From positions 434,001-498,000 of the forward strand of contig JAOBSW010001195.1 in NCBI GenBank assembly GCA_026214975.1: 64,000 bases of DNA. Reading direction: 5' to 3'. The stretch is from Gentiana macrophylla (lineage: Eukaryota; Streptophyta; Magnoliopsida; Gentianales; Gentianaceae). The notes under the pieces were generated by a model that made no database searches, had not been told where the DNA came from, and worked only from the letters and a program-made list of their open reading frames with translations. Numbering within the stretch: position 1 is the first letter of the stretch; each line of letters starts with the position of its first letter. The position numbers and the translations under genes are program-made. Positions 11,260-23,028 of the stretch are shown here, piece after piece.

Positions 11260-13193
11260 TCATGAGAGTGCAGGTCCGAACCGACCTTGGGACTTTGCCT
11301 TTGAGGCGAGATTAGTCCGTGTTGAGTCTTGGGTGAAACCTTTGATAGGTTTTTTTGCTGGAATGATTGATATTATAAGTTTTAGCAATAGATGCGTAAA
11401 ATTCCAATCATCATCGGTGGGATATAGTCTCCCTTTCCCCCTGAATGTGTGAATCCTTGAATGATTAACATTCTTGGATTTACTTGGACTGTAATTTTTC
11501 TGGTTTTTAACTTGATTGGTTTTTGTGGATCTGGTAGTTGATTTGCCAGTTCGGTTTTCTTGAGATACAGCTGATTTACCATTTGGTTTCCCTTTGTTAG
11601 TAAATCTGGTTGTTTTCTTGGAAAACTGATTTGTCCTATGTGATACATGCATTACTGGTTCAACAATTTTCTCAGTTTGTGGAAGTTTCTCAGCTACAAA
11701 CTTGATACCAGTTTTAGTATTAGGTTTGACAGCTTTGTTGATTCCATCCTTGGAAGATTGCTGTGTATCAAATCCTAAACCAGTTTGTCTCCATATGGTT
11801 TTCCAGATTTGAATCCGGTAATCGAACTTGATTGAGCAAATGATTCAGTTGCTGCTGTTGATATAGTAGGCTGATGTTGAATCTTTACTTTATCAGTTCT
11901 AGTCAGTTTCAACACTTTTAATTCAGACTTCAATCTTTCGACTTCAAGAATTAGACTTTCCTTCTCAGCTTTAACTGATTCATAACCAGCTTGAATAGTT
12001 ACTAGTTGATTCATCAATTCATCAAGTGTTTCTTCTAATTCTTGGTTTTTTGGATTGGAGTCAGCGGTTGAAGAACATGCATTTTGCATGGAAATCTGAG
12101 CTGGGGAATATTTAGAGTTAGATTCGCAAACCTCGTTTGCATCTTTCATGTGTGCCATCAAAGCTGTGTCATCTGAAAGTCTTTTAGTACCAGCTTCATA
12201 ATCTGATTCATCTCCAGCAAGGAGTGCTCTTCTTCCAACTCTTCTTGGTGGCGTCTTCTTGGTTAGTTCTGGACACTAAGCTTTATAATGTCCAGGTTTC
12301 TTGCAGTTGAAACAGAGATATTAATCGTCTTTTCTTTTCTCAAGAGTCCTTTTGATAAACTTCTGAGTGACTGGATGTCCACTCTTCATTCTTCGAATTC
12401 TGTTCATCATTAGAGCCGTTTGTTCTTCCATTTCATCCAATTCATGAAGATTGCTAGATGAGTTTTCTTGAATGTCATTTGATCTTCTTTGCAAGTGTCT
12501 TGTGGTTTTGGTTCTTCCAGAGCTTTGATTATTAAAATGTGCTTGTAAAATCTTCACTTTGAATTCATAAGCTTTCGGATCTCGAGAAGATTTTGAATGA
12601 GTCCTCTATGTCAAGTCTTCTAGATTCTTCCATAGCAGTGACCTTCATCTTCCAGCACATTGGTAATGCCTCAAGATTCTTGTGTTGATAATTTTCTTAG
12701 AGTATTCAATCTTGAGTAGATCTAGTTCATCCACGATAGCACTGAATCTTGTTTCCATTTGGTCAATAGTTTCTCCAGATTTCATCTTGAAATTTTCAAA
12801 CTTTTGTTTTGCAACAGAGATCTTATTTTCCTTGATTAAATCTGTTCCTTCACAAACAAGCTGTAGTTTGTCCCACATTTCCTTGGCAGTTGTGCATTCT
12901 TTCACCTTTAAGTACATGTTTCTGTCAAGAGTTCTTAGAATAAAGTCCATAGCAACATTTTTGAGATTGTTTCGCTTGCGATCATCACTGGTCCACTCGG
13001 ATTTAGGATTTGGAACTCGAATTTGTCTCTCACCTTCAGTTTGCATGTGAGTAATCTGAATTGGTCCATCAGTGAGTACATCCATCATTTCATCATGAGT
13101 GGCTGCTAGAAAGGCCTGCATACGACGTTTATATTCGTCAAATCTGTCCATGTTGCACATAAGCATCTGTCTTGCATATTGATTGTTATCCAT
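11260..13193 (-). pseudogene. gag of element C
   Basis: Starts MDNNQYARQMLMCNMDRFDE at 13193, the same start as in element E. It then has the copia Gag fold region (AKEMWDKLQLVCEGTDLIKE, MKSGETIDQMETRFSAIVDE), a region with GHPVTQKF, and a zinc-knuckle trace CFNCKKPGHYKA at about 12275-12320 in which the codon after the alanine is a stop. Beyond it come a coiled-coil-like Glu/Leu/Lys segment (ELEETLDELMNQLV, 11775-12161) and a basic Lys/Asn/Thr-rich tail (11260-11652). At least four frame changes. Copia Gag is normally about 300-400 residues; Sirevirus Gags are longer, which fits. Confidence 0.75.
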
Positions 13194-13297
13194 AGTGAGT
13201 GAGTGAAAATTGATTGTTTATCAACTGGAAACTGAGCTTTCAAATGAGAACAACTAGAGGAGATATAGAGAAGTTGATATCTTATCAAAGAAACACC

Positions 13298-13309
13298 GCT
13301 CCGATACCA
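13298..13309 (-). other. Initiator tRNA-Met primer-binding site, element C
   Basis: TGGTATCGGAGC on the minus strand, two bases inside the LTR end. It differs in one base from the usual plant initiator tRNA-Met site (TGGTATCAGAGC); element E has the same variant. Confidence 0.8.
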
Positions 13310-13311
13310 AT

Positions 13312-15050
13312 TGTTGGTCCCTTGGAAAGGCTAACACAAGTTTAGAGGGGGGGTTAATAAACTTGTCCCTAAAACTGGATTTAAAAAAAATTAAGGTTCA
13401 GTTAAACTTGTGTGGAGTTAAGCTGACTAAACTAAGTTTAAGTCAAAGCGACTTAAGCTTGAAATCGAGTCAACCGGGCGGCGGATAAAGTTCTAGCCTT
13501 TTTCTTGATCTTGTTATTCTCTGAAAATCGAGTGTAGTAAAGCCTGACTTGATGAATGTCGGTTTTGTGGCTTGAGGTGTATAACAATCAATTATGAAAA
13601 TTTGTAAGTAAATCTTGAATAAATAAGTAAGTGCGTTAAGTAAATAAGACAAGTGTTATAGAGGTTCCATGTGGTGTAATCACTGTCCGCCCTCTCTTCC
13701 CCTGTGGTGCGGATGAAAATTCCACTAGAACTTCTTGAAGTGAACTGTTACAAAAAGTCCTAAACAATAGTCCTTGGCTAATCCCTAGCTTCATTATCTA
13801 AACAGTTGTAGAACAGGTAGAATTGTTGTTCTTCAATTGCTTGAACACTGATCCTTGGAGGGTTGAATTGCCTCTTCACCAGCTACCACCACAAACATAG
13901 TCTACCCGACTGCTTGTCACAACTGTCCTTGGTGAAACCTTCCTGGTTTGCTTCACAGTCTAAAACCTTTGATGTAGAATCAAAGTTGGGCTGAGAATAA
14001 ATAAATTGATTTTTGTTTGTGGTTCTTGAAAGTGTATGATTCTTGATAAAATCTGTGTAGCTTGAACACTTGAAAAATTTCTAGATATGATCTTGTTATA
14101 GCGCTGAGATGATAGTAATTCGAATAAGATGACTAATGCACAAACTTGCTTGATAATGCTTGTTAATTCGTTATTGTTATCTTGGGTGCAAAGTCTTCTA
14201 TTTATAGTGTGAGGTCCAACGTTCATCTGACTTCAATTCGAATTGTATCAACGTCTCTTTTGTAACGGCTATATCTTCTGACCATTCTGCTGTGTCAGTA
14301 ACTCATCCAATGAATTTGCTTCCTTTATAACGTTCGACTGTACTATCAGTTTGTTGGATGGCTGACTTGTAAAACTGAGTTTCCTTATCAGTTTTATACT
14401 GAGTTTATTGTTTGTCAGTTTCCTTACTGACTTGGAGCGTTAACTGAGATTTTACTCTTTTTCAAATATCAGTACTCCAGTTTTCATCTGATTATAATTG
14501 ACTTAATCAGAGTACACCATGACTCATTATCATCTAAGAATTCATTGTCCTTATGATTCTTAGGTCTTCATACAAGATCCATAAAGTCATTTCAGGTCAC
14601 CACAATCTTGCCTGATGTCTAACTTTACAGTCTCGACTTGGTCTTCATAACTGAGTTTGAACCCTCAGTTCTTCAATCTTCAATAACTGAGTCTGTGACC
14701 CTCAGTTCTTCAGTCTTCTTAGATAAGCCAACCGAGTCCATAACTCTCGGTGAACATACCTTCTTGAGTTTGATCTTTGGTGTATTACGAGTCGATTTAC
14801 ATCTTAGTGATTTCCAGTTTTCTAGATGACTCCCAGTTTTTCAGTTTTACGATACACTAATTATTACATTGCTTGTCTGATGTAACTTATACAAATATCA
14901 GACTCTAGTAAAACATATACATTCAGTTCTAGACATCTTTTAGCTTTTCACTATAATAAATTGGCTTGAAGACTTCATCGAGTGGGGTTAAGATAATACT
15001 TTAAACAAATAAGATGAATTATCATCAAAACATAAATTTTATTTCCAACA
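13312..15050 (-). repeat. 5' LTR of copia element C
   Basis: 1739 bp, TGTTGG...CCAACA, collinear with the two LTRs of element E (39455-41194 and 48729-50462). A TATA box (CTATAAATAG) lies at 14198-14207 on the minus strand. Open frames are chance. The flank beyond it starts GAACT; no second copy of GAACT can be placed because the other end of C is lost. Confidence 0.85.
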
Positions 15051-18000
15051 GAACTGCCTCAACACACACATGAATCTTCGATGAGACCCTGGTCCTTGTT
15101 CCAAGCAATGAATCCACTACTATATCAGCTATACAGTAAAGTGGAAGAACCATACAAGGTTCAGGAATGATGCTCTTAGATTCATGTACTGCTCCCGCTG
15201 CGCCTCTAGGGCACTACTGTGTTTTGGCCCAGTTGTAGAATATTCAATGGTCTCTTGCTGAGAACATTTATAGCTCACTGTATCACTTAATCAAAATGAC
15301 TACAAACCCATACTGTAGCTCTCACTATCTTCATATGACCCATGGTATACATCTGTATATCTACATTTATTTGATTCCAAGTTTCAATAAACTAAGAACC
15401 CATCCTTAACACTTCTAAGGATATTCTTGACATTTACCAGAATCACTTTCTCACTTACTCATGACTCCTCATGAAATAAGAACATCTGGTACAATTCTTA
15501 TGATGGGTCATATTGCAGTAGCAAAGAAAACATTCTATAAGTATCATCCTTCACCTTATCCTAAGGACTTACGTCCTATCATAAATAGATCCCAAGAACA
15601 CTGCTAGCAGTATCTCTTGATGCGATCTATGCTAAACCTCTTTAGCATCCCATCTATGAGAGTGAACTATGATAATTCAGCAGTATCCAAATCTATCACT
15701 ATAGATTCTTATTTCTAAAACAAGAAAAGCTATTTCCAACATCTTTCGTAAATGCCTTGAACTTCCAAACATTAATTTACTAGTGACATGGGGCGTTGAT
15801 TCTGAGAAGGATATTAAATACCTTGCTCGAAAACCTTAACACTCCTACTAACGCTTTTGCATATTAAGAAACATATTTACTCTTGATGAAATCAATCTAT
15901 TTTGATTTATCAATGCAAAGAACTCATACAGAGAAACTTGTTTGAGTCCATAAGTGGATCTTATAGGCTTATGTATCACGTTATTGTCTATAAACATCAA
16001 GCCATTGGCCCAACGTTCTCAACACTATCATATAGCCATGATACGTAGCTACAACAAACACTATCTATATAGATTTAAGCATAGCTAGAAGCATAAAGGT
16101 AATTACAAGGTTCATACCTTATAGCCTTTAGCCATCAACTCAGCTTAACTAGTTATCATATTACCTTTCATGTTAGTCATTCATAAAGATCTACTACACC
16201 TTTCAGAGACACTCCCTTCAGGTAAGTCAGACTAGGTTCATAACCCGGTTTTTCACACATGGATTCTCTTTCAAACATTATGGCTCCTAGCCATATCTCT
16301 TAATCTTGCATTTCAAGCACTCCTACATAAGTCGTGAGATTTTCATTCTTCAAGATGAGCACACCAGTGGCCCTCTTCGGGCTTGTGGTTATCTTTAGAC
16401 TCATATAATAATTGTGTGCACAGAGCAGCGTTCTAAACCTCATCACTATGTGGGGCCTGCTCATGTTCCAATGGTTGAATATCTCCTTGTGCTTCTCAAA
16501 CTCTTTTGAGATCACAATTTCTTTTGGAAGAAATACCTCTTATAGAAGATAGCATGTTTGGAGACAAACACTCTTGCTCTGTGGTAAGTAAATAATATCT
16601 AGCGTACTTTCTATTATATCCCACAAAAATTGCATATTTCACACTAGGCTCCAAGACTTTCTGACATTGCATGCTTACCAGGAGCACGACAACCCTAAAT
16701 CATCGGTTAAGATGGATTTGATATCATCGTCCTCCATATCTGATATAGAATTCATTCAACATTTATTCTTTGGAACTTGGTTAAGTATATGTCTTGAATA
16801 AGGGAACTATCCCAAAACATGTAAGGGATACTTTGAATGGCTTACATTGTAACTTTATCGTATAAAGTGCTATTTCTATTTAGAAACACAATCTAATTAC
16901 GTATCCCAAAATTGGGATCCTTCAAGGGGGAACCTGATTCTTTTTCAGACAACTTCGAAAATACCATTCAGGGATCAATTACTTCAATCCAATTGAAGAT
17001 TAATTCCTAAGTAGTTCATCAATCTCATATTCGTACTAGTTTGAACTTTTCAGACTTTCCGAATTTCGCACTTCACTAAGTACATGCGATTATTTCTAAA
17101 ATAGTCAAAGAGAGTAATAAAACATACTTGTGGCACTATTTTTTTAAGCCAACAAACATCAGTATGTTTAGGCTTCATGCAATTTTATAGACTTTATCAC
17201 CTTTTCATAAAAAGGTATTGTAGTCTTCTTTAGTAAGATGCATATTACCCATATGATTAGTAATCACATGGTTCATACATCACCAGAATGACATTTGATT
17301 ACACGTTTCTCTCTAATGGAGAATATGTCTAGAATAGCACATAATATTAAGGATAACAGCCACACAACTTTTGGTTGAGATTTATCACTTGTATCAACTA
17401 TATAGTGACATCAATCTAGTATGTTAGATTCATTGACTATTCAACATTATTGGATTAACATTTATTCCTTACATTGGAATTTGTCTATTAAATCCTCACA
17501 GATACCTGAAATCATGTTTCTCATAAGAACTGGAACACAATAACATTTATTTGGTTCTTTTATCAGTTTACCAGATTCAAAATACAATATGGAAAATGTC
17601 GCAACGTTCGCATCATTTTCCGTATCTTAGGATATTCTGTATTTGATCTTTATAATTCAATCATACTCGTAAGATATCATATATCTTTGAGTTGACTTGA
17701 GTTTAGACAGATTTACCTGAACTTAATTGCTTAGAATAGAGACTTCGATAAGTTCTCTTATTTAAGAACATGCGTTAACTTTCCTTTCAATTCTTTAATC
17801 ACTTGTAAATAATTCTTAGTTTAGTCTTCATATGGCTTTAAGAAAAATCACAATAGCTATGTCTTTAATTTTCTTTCATAAAGAAAATCCTAAGTTTTTT
17901 AGATATTTTATTTAACCCTTTTGAATCATATTCAAAACATTAACTATTTAATCAACCTTCAACCAATAAATAAAGAATTAAGTCGATACTTAAATCTCAC

Positions 18001-18500
18001 AATTTACAAAACAACCTTTCCAAAATTTGTTGTGGTCATTCTTATTCAACGCATCTAATGTTTGAATTAATTGTCATCGTATGACAGGATGAACAATTGG
18101 ACATCGTCGTATCCAATATATGATGAATTCGTTGAAACTCATTTTAAGTGATTTAATCATATCATGAGCTTCCTTTTGACTAGTAACTAAAATCTTAGAG
18201 CACTCCATCAAATATGTAGTCTCCTTTGTTTCTAACTACTATAACTTGTTGCTCGTGTAATTGCGTATTTTAAAAGAATTAAAATTACTTAACCATACTT
18301 GAGAACGTTCCTCAAAAGGTAACAGCCATTCAATTTAGGTTTTAACTATCGAGAATAAAAAACAGAAATAAAAGTTTGCTAAAACTACAACATAAAAATA
18401 AATATAAAAGGAGTGTTGTTGTTTATACTGCAAAATCAAAAATGATATGTTGGTTTATGATTTTGCTCCCACTAGTCAACTACTCCCAAATGACTTTCAA
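15051..18500 (-). pseudogene. Ancient Ty1/copia relic
   Basis: No long open frame, but scattered minus-strand copia traces in the right order: gag-like text at about 17950-18250 (including SQKEAHDMIKSLKMSFNEF), the SH3-like end of integrase at 16496-16687 (SVKYAIFVGYNRKYARYYLL), and an RT trace at about 15920-15960 (STYGLKQ, the copia YGLKQ motif). The element is far more decayed than C and E and belongs to a different copia lineage. Stretches between these traces (15060-15880, 16700-17900) hold nothing else I can identify. Confidence 0.6.
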
Positions 18501-19103
18501 GAATTTTTCCAAAATTCTTTAGTGGCTGAGCTTGGATTGGTTTAGGTGGGTTTGGGTTGGGTTTGAAAGACTCGGGTCGGTTTGGGGCGCCATAATTCGT
18601 TCCCCAAACCAAACCAAAACAAAGTCAACCCTAATGGTTTGGTTCGAATTGGTTTCGGTTTGGATTGAGTTGGTTTCGCTTTAACAAGCCTAATCTTTGA
18701 AAAAAAATGACAAAACCAACATTTTTTACATAAACTCTAAATAGCTACATCCAAACTAAAATAAATTACAAAACAAAATGTTAGAAAAAAACTTAAAACA
18801 ACTAACAAGTAACAACACATTACAATATACTTCAGCTACGATCAATCCCCTATAGTTGCATACATACATACATGCATATACTGATTTACATTTTTACATC
18901 AAAAGAGCATAAGACTGAACTAAACTCTACTATTGGGACAAATGAGCCGAGAGTCTAAGATTGTTATATAATGGGTTATTTTGAAAAAAAATTGGGTTAT
19001 ATTGGGTCGGTTGGGTAATGGGTATAATATATATAATTAATGTATAAAAATTTTGGTTTGGTTTGGTTTGGATTGGATTGGGTATAATTAAAAATATCCG
19101 AAA

Positions 19104-19108
19104 CCAAC
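19104..19108. repeat. TSD of element B (left copy)
   Basis: CCAAC immediately before the 5' LTR; an identical CCAAC follows the 3' LTR at 33527-33531. Confidence 0.9.
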
Positions 19109-19488
19109 TGTTAAGGGTGAATTTATACGATTTATAACGCTATATTTTATGATATTTTCCCCCGTATTTGTATAAATTGCATAAGAAACGAGTGTTTAAT
19201 GGAATTATTGAGTAGATGAGGTTTTAAATGAGTGAATCGCAAAACAGGTTAATTTATGTGTTTTAATTGTGATTTTTATGATTATTTGGACGATATTACA
19301 TTTTGCGATGTTTTTATGTGTTGTAGATACATGTTCGAGGCTCAAAAGATGACCAAAAGTTGATTAAGTTCGAGCTAATTGATAAAAAAGATAATGATGA
19401 TTTGATTTGATAAAAAGAGATAGAGATGAAGAAATCAAGATGAAGTCGACCACAAGCAAGGCCCCGGCATCTTGAATCAAGCGTCGAG

Positions 19489-19668
19489 TGGACGGGCATT
19501 TGACATTCTGAACGAGCGTCCAGGAGGGGCTTTTACATTCAGGATGATCAGATTTTTCCTGGACGAGCGTCCAATTTGAGGAAGGACGGGCGTCTGATTC
19601 AGCTCGGTCCGACTCGAATAAGTTTACATAAGCTGGACAGGCGTTCACCCTTTCCAGACGGGCGTCCG
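19489..19668. repeat. Palindrome array 4 (U3 of 5' LTR B)
   Basis: Six copies at 19489, 19509, 19560, 19583, 19634 and 19655. The best is TGGACGAGCGTCCA at 19560-19573. All centres are purine pairs (GG or AG) in element sense. The array ends 32 bp upstream of the TATA box. Confidence 0.85.
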
Positions 19669-19699
19669 AACGCCGACTTAGCAGAACCGACCTGAAATT

Positions 19700-19708
19700 C
19701 TATATATA
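19700..19708 (+). promoter_or_regulatory. TATA box of 5' LTR B
   Basis: CTATATATA followed by GCTGCGG. It lies directly downstream of the palindrome array and upstream of the telomere-box-like motif, the expected position for the LTR promoter that drives genomic RNA. The same sequence is at 32553-32561 in the 3' LTR. Confidence 0.7.
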
Positions 19709-20680
19709 GCTGCGGTTTTCTCCACACAAATCATCATATATTCGAACCCTAAACCCTAGGGGCGGCTAAGCTGTGTTTTTCCTTAGTTTACAAACAGTCT
19801 TTACTTAAATACTTTTATGCACTTTTATTCTAAACAATTCGAATCTCGAAGAGGATGCTAAGAGGCTAGACCTCCATTGAACGAGCGTTGTGAAGCCATC
19901 CCATCAACGATTCAGTTTTGTTCTTGATTATCTTGTGAGTATTTTAATTCAAGTTGTTTCTTTGTCATGTTTTTCATGTTGTCATGAAATTTATATCGAA
20001 AGATCGTTGCATGTTGATTGCTTGTCTTGATGAAAATCATGTTAAACTTTAGATCGCCGTGATAAAGAATAGATCTCAAATCTAATTAACGAGAGTTATT
20101 AGGTTAAATTTCTAGGTTAGAAATTGAGAGATTTCACACCTTGATTTGAAAGCATTAATCTTTAGATCGAAAGATAAAAGATTGATAGGAGAACTTGTCT
20201 AAGAAATTAGGAGTTCATACCGTGGCTAGGTGAATCACAACTTGGTTAAAAATCGCGAGATAGTCTGGATCGAAATTGATAGTTGTAGGATAGGTGGATC
20301 AATCGCTTGTTCGTTCGTAAATTATTAAAACCCCTCGAATTGAATTGTTTAGCGTAGTTAGTCTTTTATTGCATATTAGGTTTAGTTTAGTTTAAATTGG
20401 TTCACAACTATATTTTCCTGGCTTTAGATCTCGATCTTCTATCCAGTTTACGTTTGTTATCTTCCGTTTTAGTTATTCACTGTTTTGTTTTCGTTTCTGT
20501 TTAGTAGTAGTAATCGTGACATAGTTAGGTTAGAAATAAAAACTAGAATTCACAACCCCGATTCCCCGTAAGATCGACCCGGTATTAACCTCTATACTAC
20601 GATCCTTATACTTGAGGGAAACCGGATTTATAAATATTTATTACTTGTTTGCTGTGTTAGATAAATCCGTGACAAGTTTT

Positions 20681-20698
20681 TGGCGCCGTTGCCGGGGA
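20681..20698 (+). other. tRNA-Asp primer-binding site, element B
   Basis: TGGCGCCGTTGCCGGGGA, six bases after the LTR end. This is the classic Athila/Tat primer site complementary to the 3' end of tRNA-Asp, where minus-strand cDNA synthesis starts. Confidence 0.9.
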
Positions 20699-20928
20699 AC
20701 CGGACGGTTGTCTAGTTTTTGTTTTTCATTTTTCCTGTTTTTACTTCGTTTTTATTTCTGTTTTAGTTAATAATCGTTAGGTTATTAGGATATTAGGGTT
20801 TTAGTTAGGGTTCAAGATCTTCTATCTTTAGCCCCTTGTGATTAGTTCGTTCTTTTGATCTGTTTTTCTGTTTTTCCTTTTTCCCTGTTCCTGCTGTTCT
20901 TCTCTTTACCTGCTCCGTTTCTGCTTCC

Positions 20929-21129
20929 AAACGGGCGTCTAGACCAGTGGACGCCCGTCTGTCCTAAATTGTTCAACTCTAAGCCGTTTTTAACCTGTTG
21001 GACGCTCGTCCATCCAATTTGGACGTCCGTCCACTTCTTCAACCGTTTGGACGAGCGTTTGGATCTCCAGACGCCCGTCCAGGTCAAATTCCAGCCAGAC
21101 GCCCGTCCAGGTTTCTGGACGTCCGTCTG
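20929..21129. repeat. Palindrome array 5 (leader of element B)
   Basis: Eight copies at 20929, 20948, 20999, 21020, 21048, 21068, 21096 and 21116, among them TGGACGCTCGTCCA and TGGACGTCCGTCCA with perfect arms. Six have two central pyrimidines in element sense, two have purines. The array lies wholly in the untranslated leader between primer site and gag. Long open frames through it on both strands are by-products of the repeats. Confidence 0.85.
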
Positions 21130-21239
21130 TGCCCTTATCTTAACCATTTTCACTTCTTTTTCTCTTCTTAGGATTTAATTTTTAGTTAGGCTTTTTTTTC
21201 TTAGTCTTTAGGTTGCTTTCACTTGTTTTTGGTCCGGTT

Positions 21240-22663
21240 TATGCAAACTCGGAGTCAAAAGGGACCGTTACTATACACCACGACCCGAAGCGAACCGTAG
21301 TCGGCCAAGCGGCGGATTTTTCCTGCTCATGGTTCGGAAGGCGAGCCGAGCAAGATCTTGAGGATCGGCTAGCCAAGGAAATCATCGATTTTGTAATAAT
21401 GGTCGCTAACGATAGGCGTCGTTGGCAGACTACGCCATGCCTGGCGCAGTCACAGTCAACCCGGCTATTGTCATTCCAGCCATCACTGCATAGACCTTTG
21501 AGCTAAGGCCTGGCCTCATTCAGATTATGCAGCATACATCAATCTTTCATGGGTTTCAGTCGGAAAATCCACATACTCACTTGCATACATTCTTGGAGAT
21601 ATGCAGCACCACACGCATCCAAGGAGTAAGTGAGGATACCATTAAACTGAAACTTTTTCCATTTTCTCTCAAGGGAGAAGCGAAGGAGTGGTATACTTCT
21701 CTCCCCTCAGAATCAATTACCACTTGGGCTGAACTCGAAAAGGAGTTCTTGAGTCAATATTTTCCACCCTCGAAAACAGCCCAGTGTTTGAACGAGATTT
21801 TCACTTTCTACCAGAAGGAGAATGAATCTTTCTTCGATTGCTGGAAGAGATTCAAATCTCTGCTGAGGAAGTGTCCCCACCATGGCCTGCCACTGCAAAG
21901 GCAATTCAACACATTCTTTAGCGATTTGACCGAGCTTACAAAAGGCATGGTCAATAGCTCATCTGGTGGGGTATTTTTGAAGAAAACACCTGAAGAGGGA
22001 TGGGCATTGTTCGAGGACATTGCTAAATATAACTATGCTCCGTCTTATCAAGCTATTCAAGAACCTCCTCCTCCTAAGGTTGAGGAAGTAAACGTTCAAA
22101 GTTTGATCGCCATGCTGCAAAAGCAGATGGCAGCATCTCAAGTTTCAAATCCGATAAATCAAACTTCTTCTTTTCCACAGAACCCAAAGGTTATGTACTG
22201 CGAAAACTGCTGTCAGACTGGCCATATGAATGACCACTGTCAATTTAACCCCCCTGCACCTTATCAAGTGAATGATGTTCATGATTATGGACAGTATAAT
22301 CAAGTCACATGTCAAAATTGTGACGAGGTGGGGCACACATCTAAATTCTGTCCTATGAACGGACAGAATGCTGAAGTGAATGCGTTATATGGCCAGAACA
22401 ATCAAAGGTCTATTCAAGTTTCTGGCCAGAATAACTTCCAAAACCACGGGTTTAATCAATCTTCTGGTTCCAATCCTAATTCGAATTTCAATTCGAATCA
22501 AAATTTCAATAGAAACCCTGGTTTTAATCAAACCCAAAACTCGAATTTTTCCAATCAAAGATTCAATCGAATTGGCCCGCCAATTCTAATCCCATTATTC
22601 AAAGTCATTGACTGCCTATTCGTGAGAATTTCCAAAACTCTCAAGGCCCTCGCACTCAAGTGA
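21240..22663 (+). pseudogene. gag of element B (N-terminal part broken)
   Basis: The natural start is probably ATG at 21240 (MQTRSQKGPLLYTTTRSEP), but that frame meets a stop after about 19 codons. From about 21500 a continuous frame runs to 22663. It contains the Ty3 Gag core (HLHTFLEICSTTRIQG, KLKLFPFSLKGEAKEWYTSL, WAELEKEFLSQYFPPSK) and two CCHC zinc knuckles, counted from the Met at 21527: CENCCQTGHMNDHC at residue 225 and CQNCDEVGHTSKFC at residue 262. An Asn/Gln/Phe-rich tail follows. Gag forms the virus-like particle and binds RNA. A frameshift near 22600 separates gag from a short linker (22745-22942) before pol. Confidence 0.85.
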
Positions 22664-23028
22664 TATCAAAGCTCAATGGGACTCCTTTAGGGAGGAGCAA
22701 AATAGATCAATGAAAAATCTTGAGAGGCAAATCAGGCGGTTAATTTGAACAGATTAGCTTCTCGACCCCCAGGGCAAGCGCCGAGCTTCACCGAGAAGAA
22801 TCCAAAGGGTGGTCAAGTTGCTCAAACCGACTTGAACAATGGCCAATGTACTGACCTCGTGCCTTCAATTCCTTATGGTAGAGAGGAGGCCGGTGTGATG
22901 AACCTCAGAAGTGGTACTCAAGTTAGTGGTCCTTCCCACTAGGGAAACCACTAGCCCCTCCTGCCATTGATAAGGCAGGAGGGGAAGCTGAGCACCTACA
23001 CTCCCCTTGGCCGAAAGAGAATACTCAG

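Larger units (their letters stand above)
8479..15050 (-). mobile_element. Sirevirus-like Ty1/copia element C (3' truncated)
   Basis: A minus-strand copia element with 5' LTR (13312-15050), initiator tRNA-Met primer site (13298-13309), gag, protease, integrase, reverse transcriptase and only the start of RNase H. The rest of RNase H and the 3' LTR are missing. It is close in sequence to the complete element E at 39455-50462. The pol phrases [20 protein letters not shown] and [19 protein letters not shown] are typical of Sirevirus/Maximus-lineage copia elements. The base order gag-PR-INT-RT-RH is the copia order. Confidence 0.8.
19109..20674 (+). repeat. 5' LTR of element B
   Basis: Begins TGTTAAGGG and ends CCGTGACA. 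U3 holds palindrome array 4, followed by a TATA box at 19700-19708 and, about 40 bp later, a telomere-box-like AACCCTAAACCCTAGGG (19745-19761), near the expected transcript start. U5 ends with TTCCCCGTAAGATCGACCC-type sequence. Matches the 3' LTR at 31962-33526. Confidence 0.95.

Noticed and set aside
16300..16687. Candidate host gene fragment
   Set aside because: The text SVKYAIFVGYNRKYARYYLL matches the end of copia integrase, so it belongs to the old copia relic.
19745..19761. Interstitial telomere repeat
   Set aside because: Only two CCCTAAA units, inside an LTR and present in both LTRs; a promoter-type motif, not a telomere remnant.
20842..21178. Open frames on both strands across the palindrome arrays (also at 28158-28590 and 57204-57602)
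   Set aside because: The palindromic repeats produce similar open frames on both strands with repeated text such as WTSVQ and DARP; they lie in untranslated regions and match no family.
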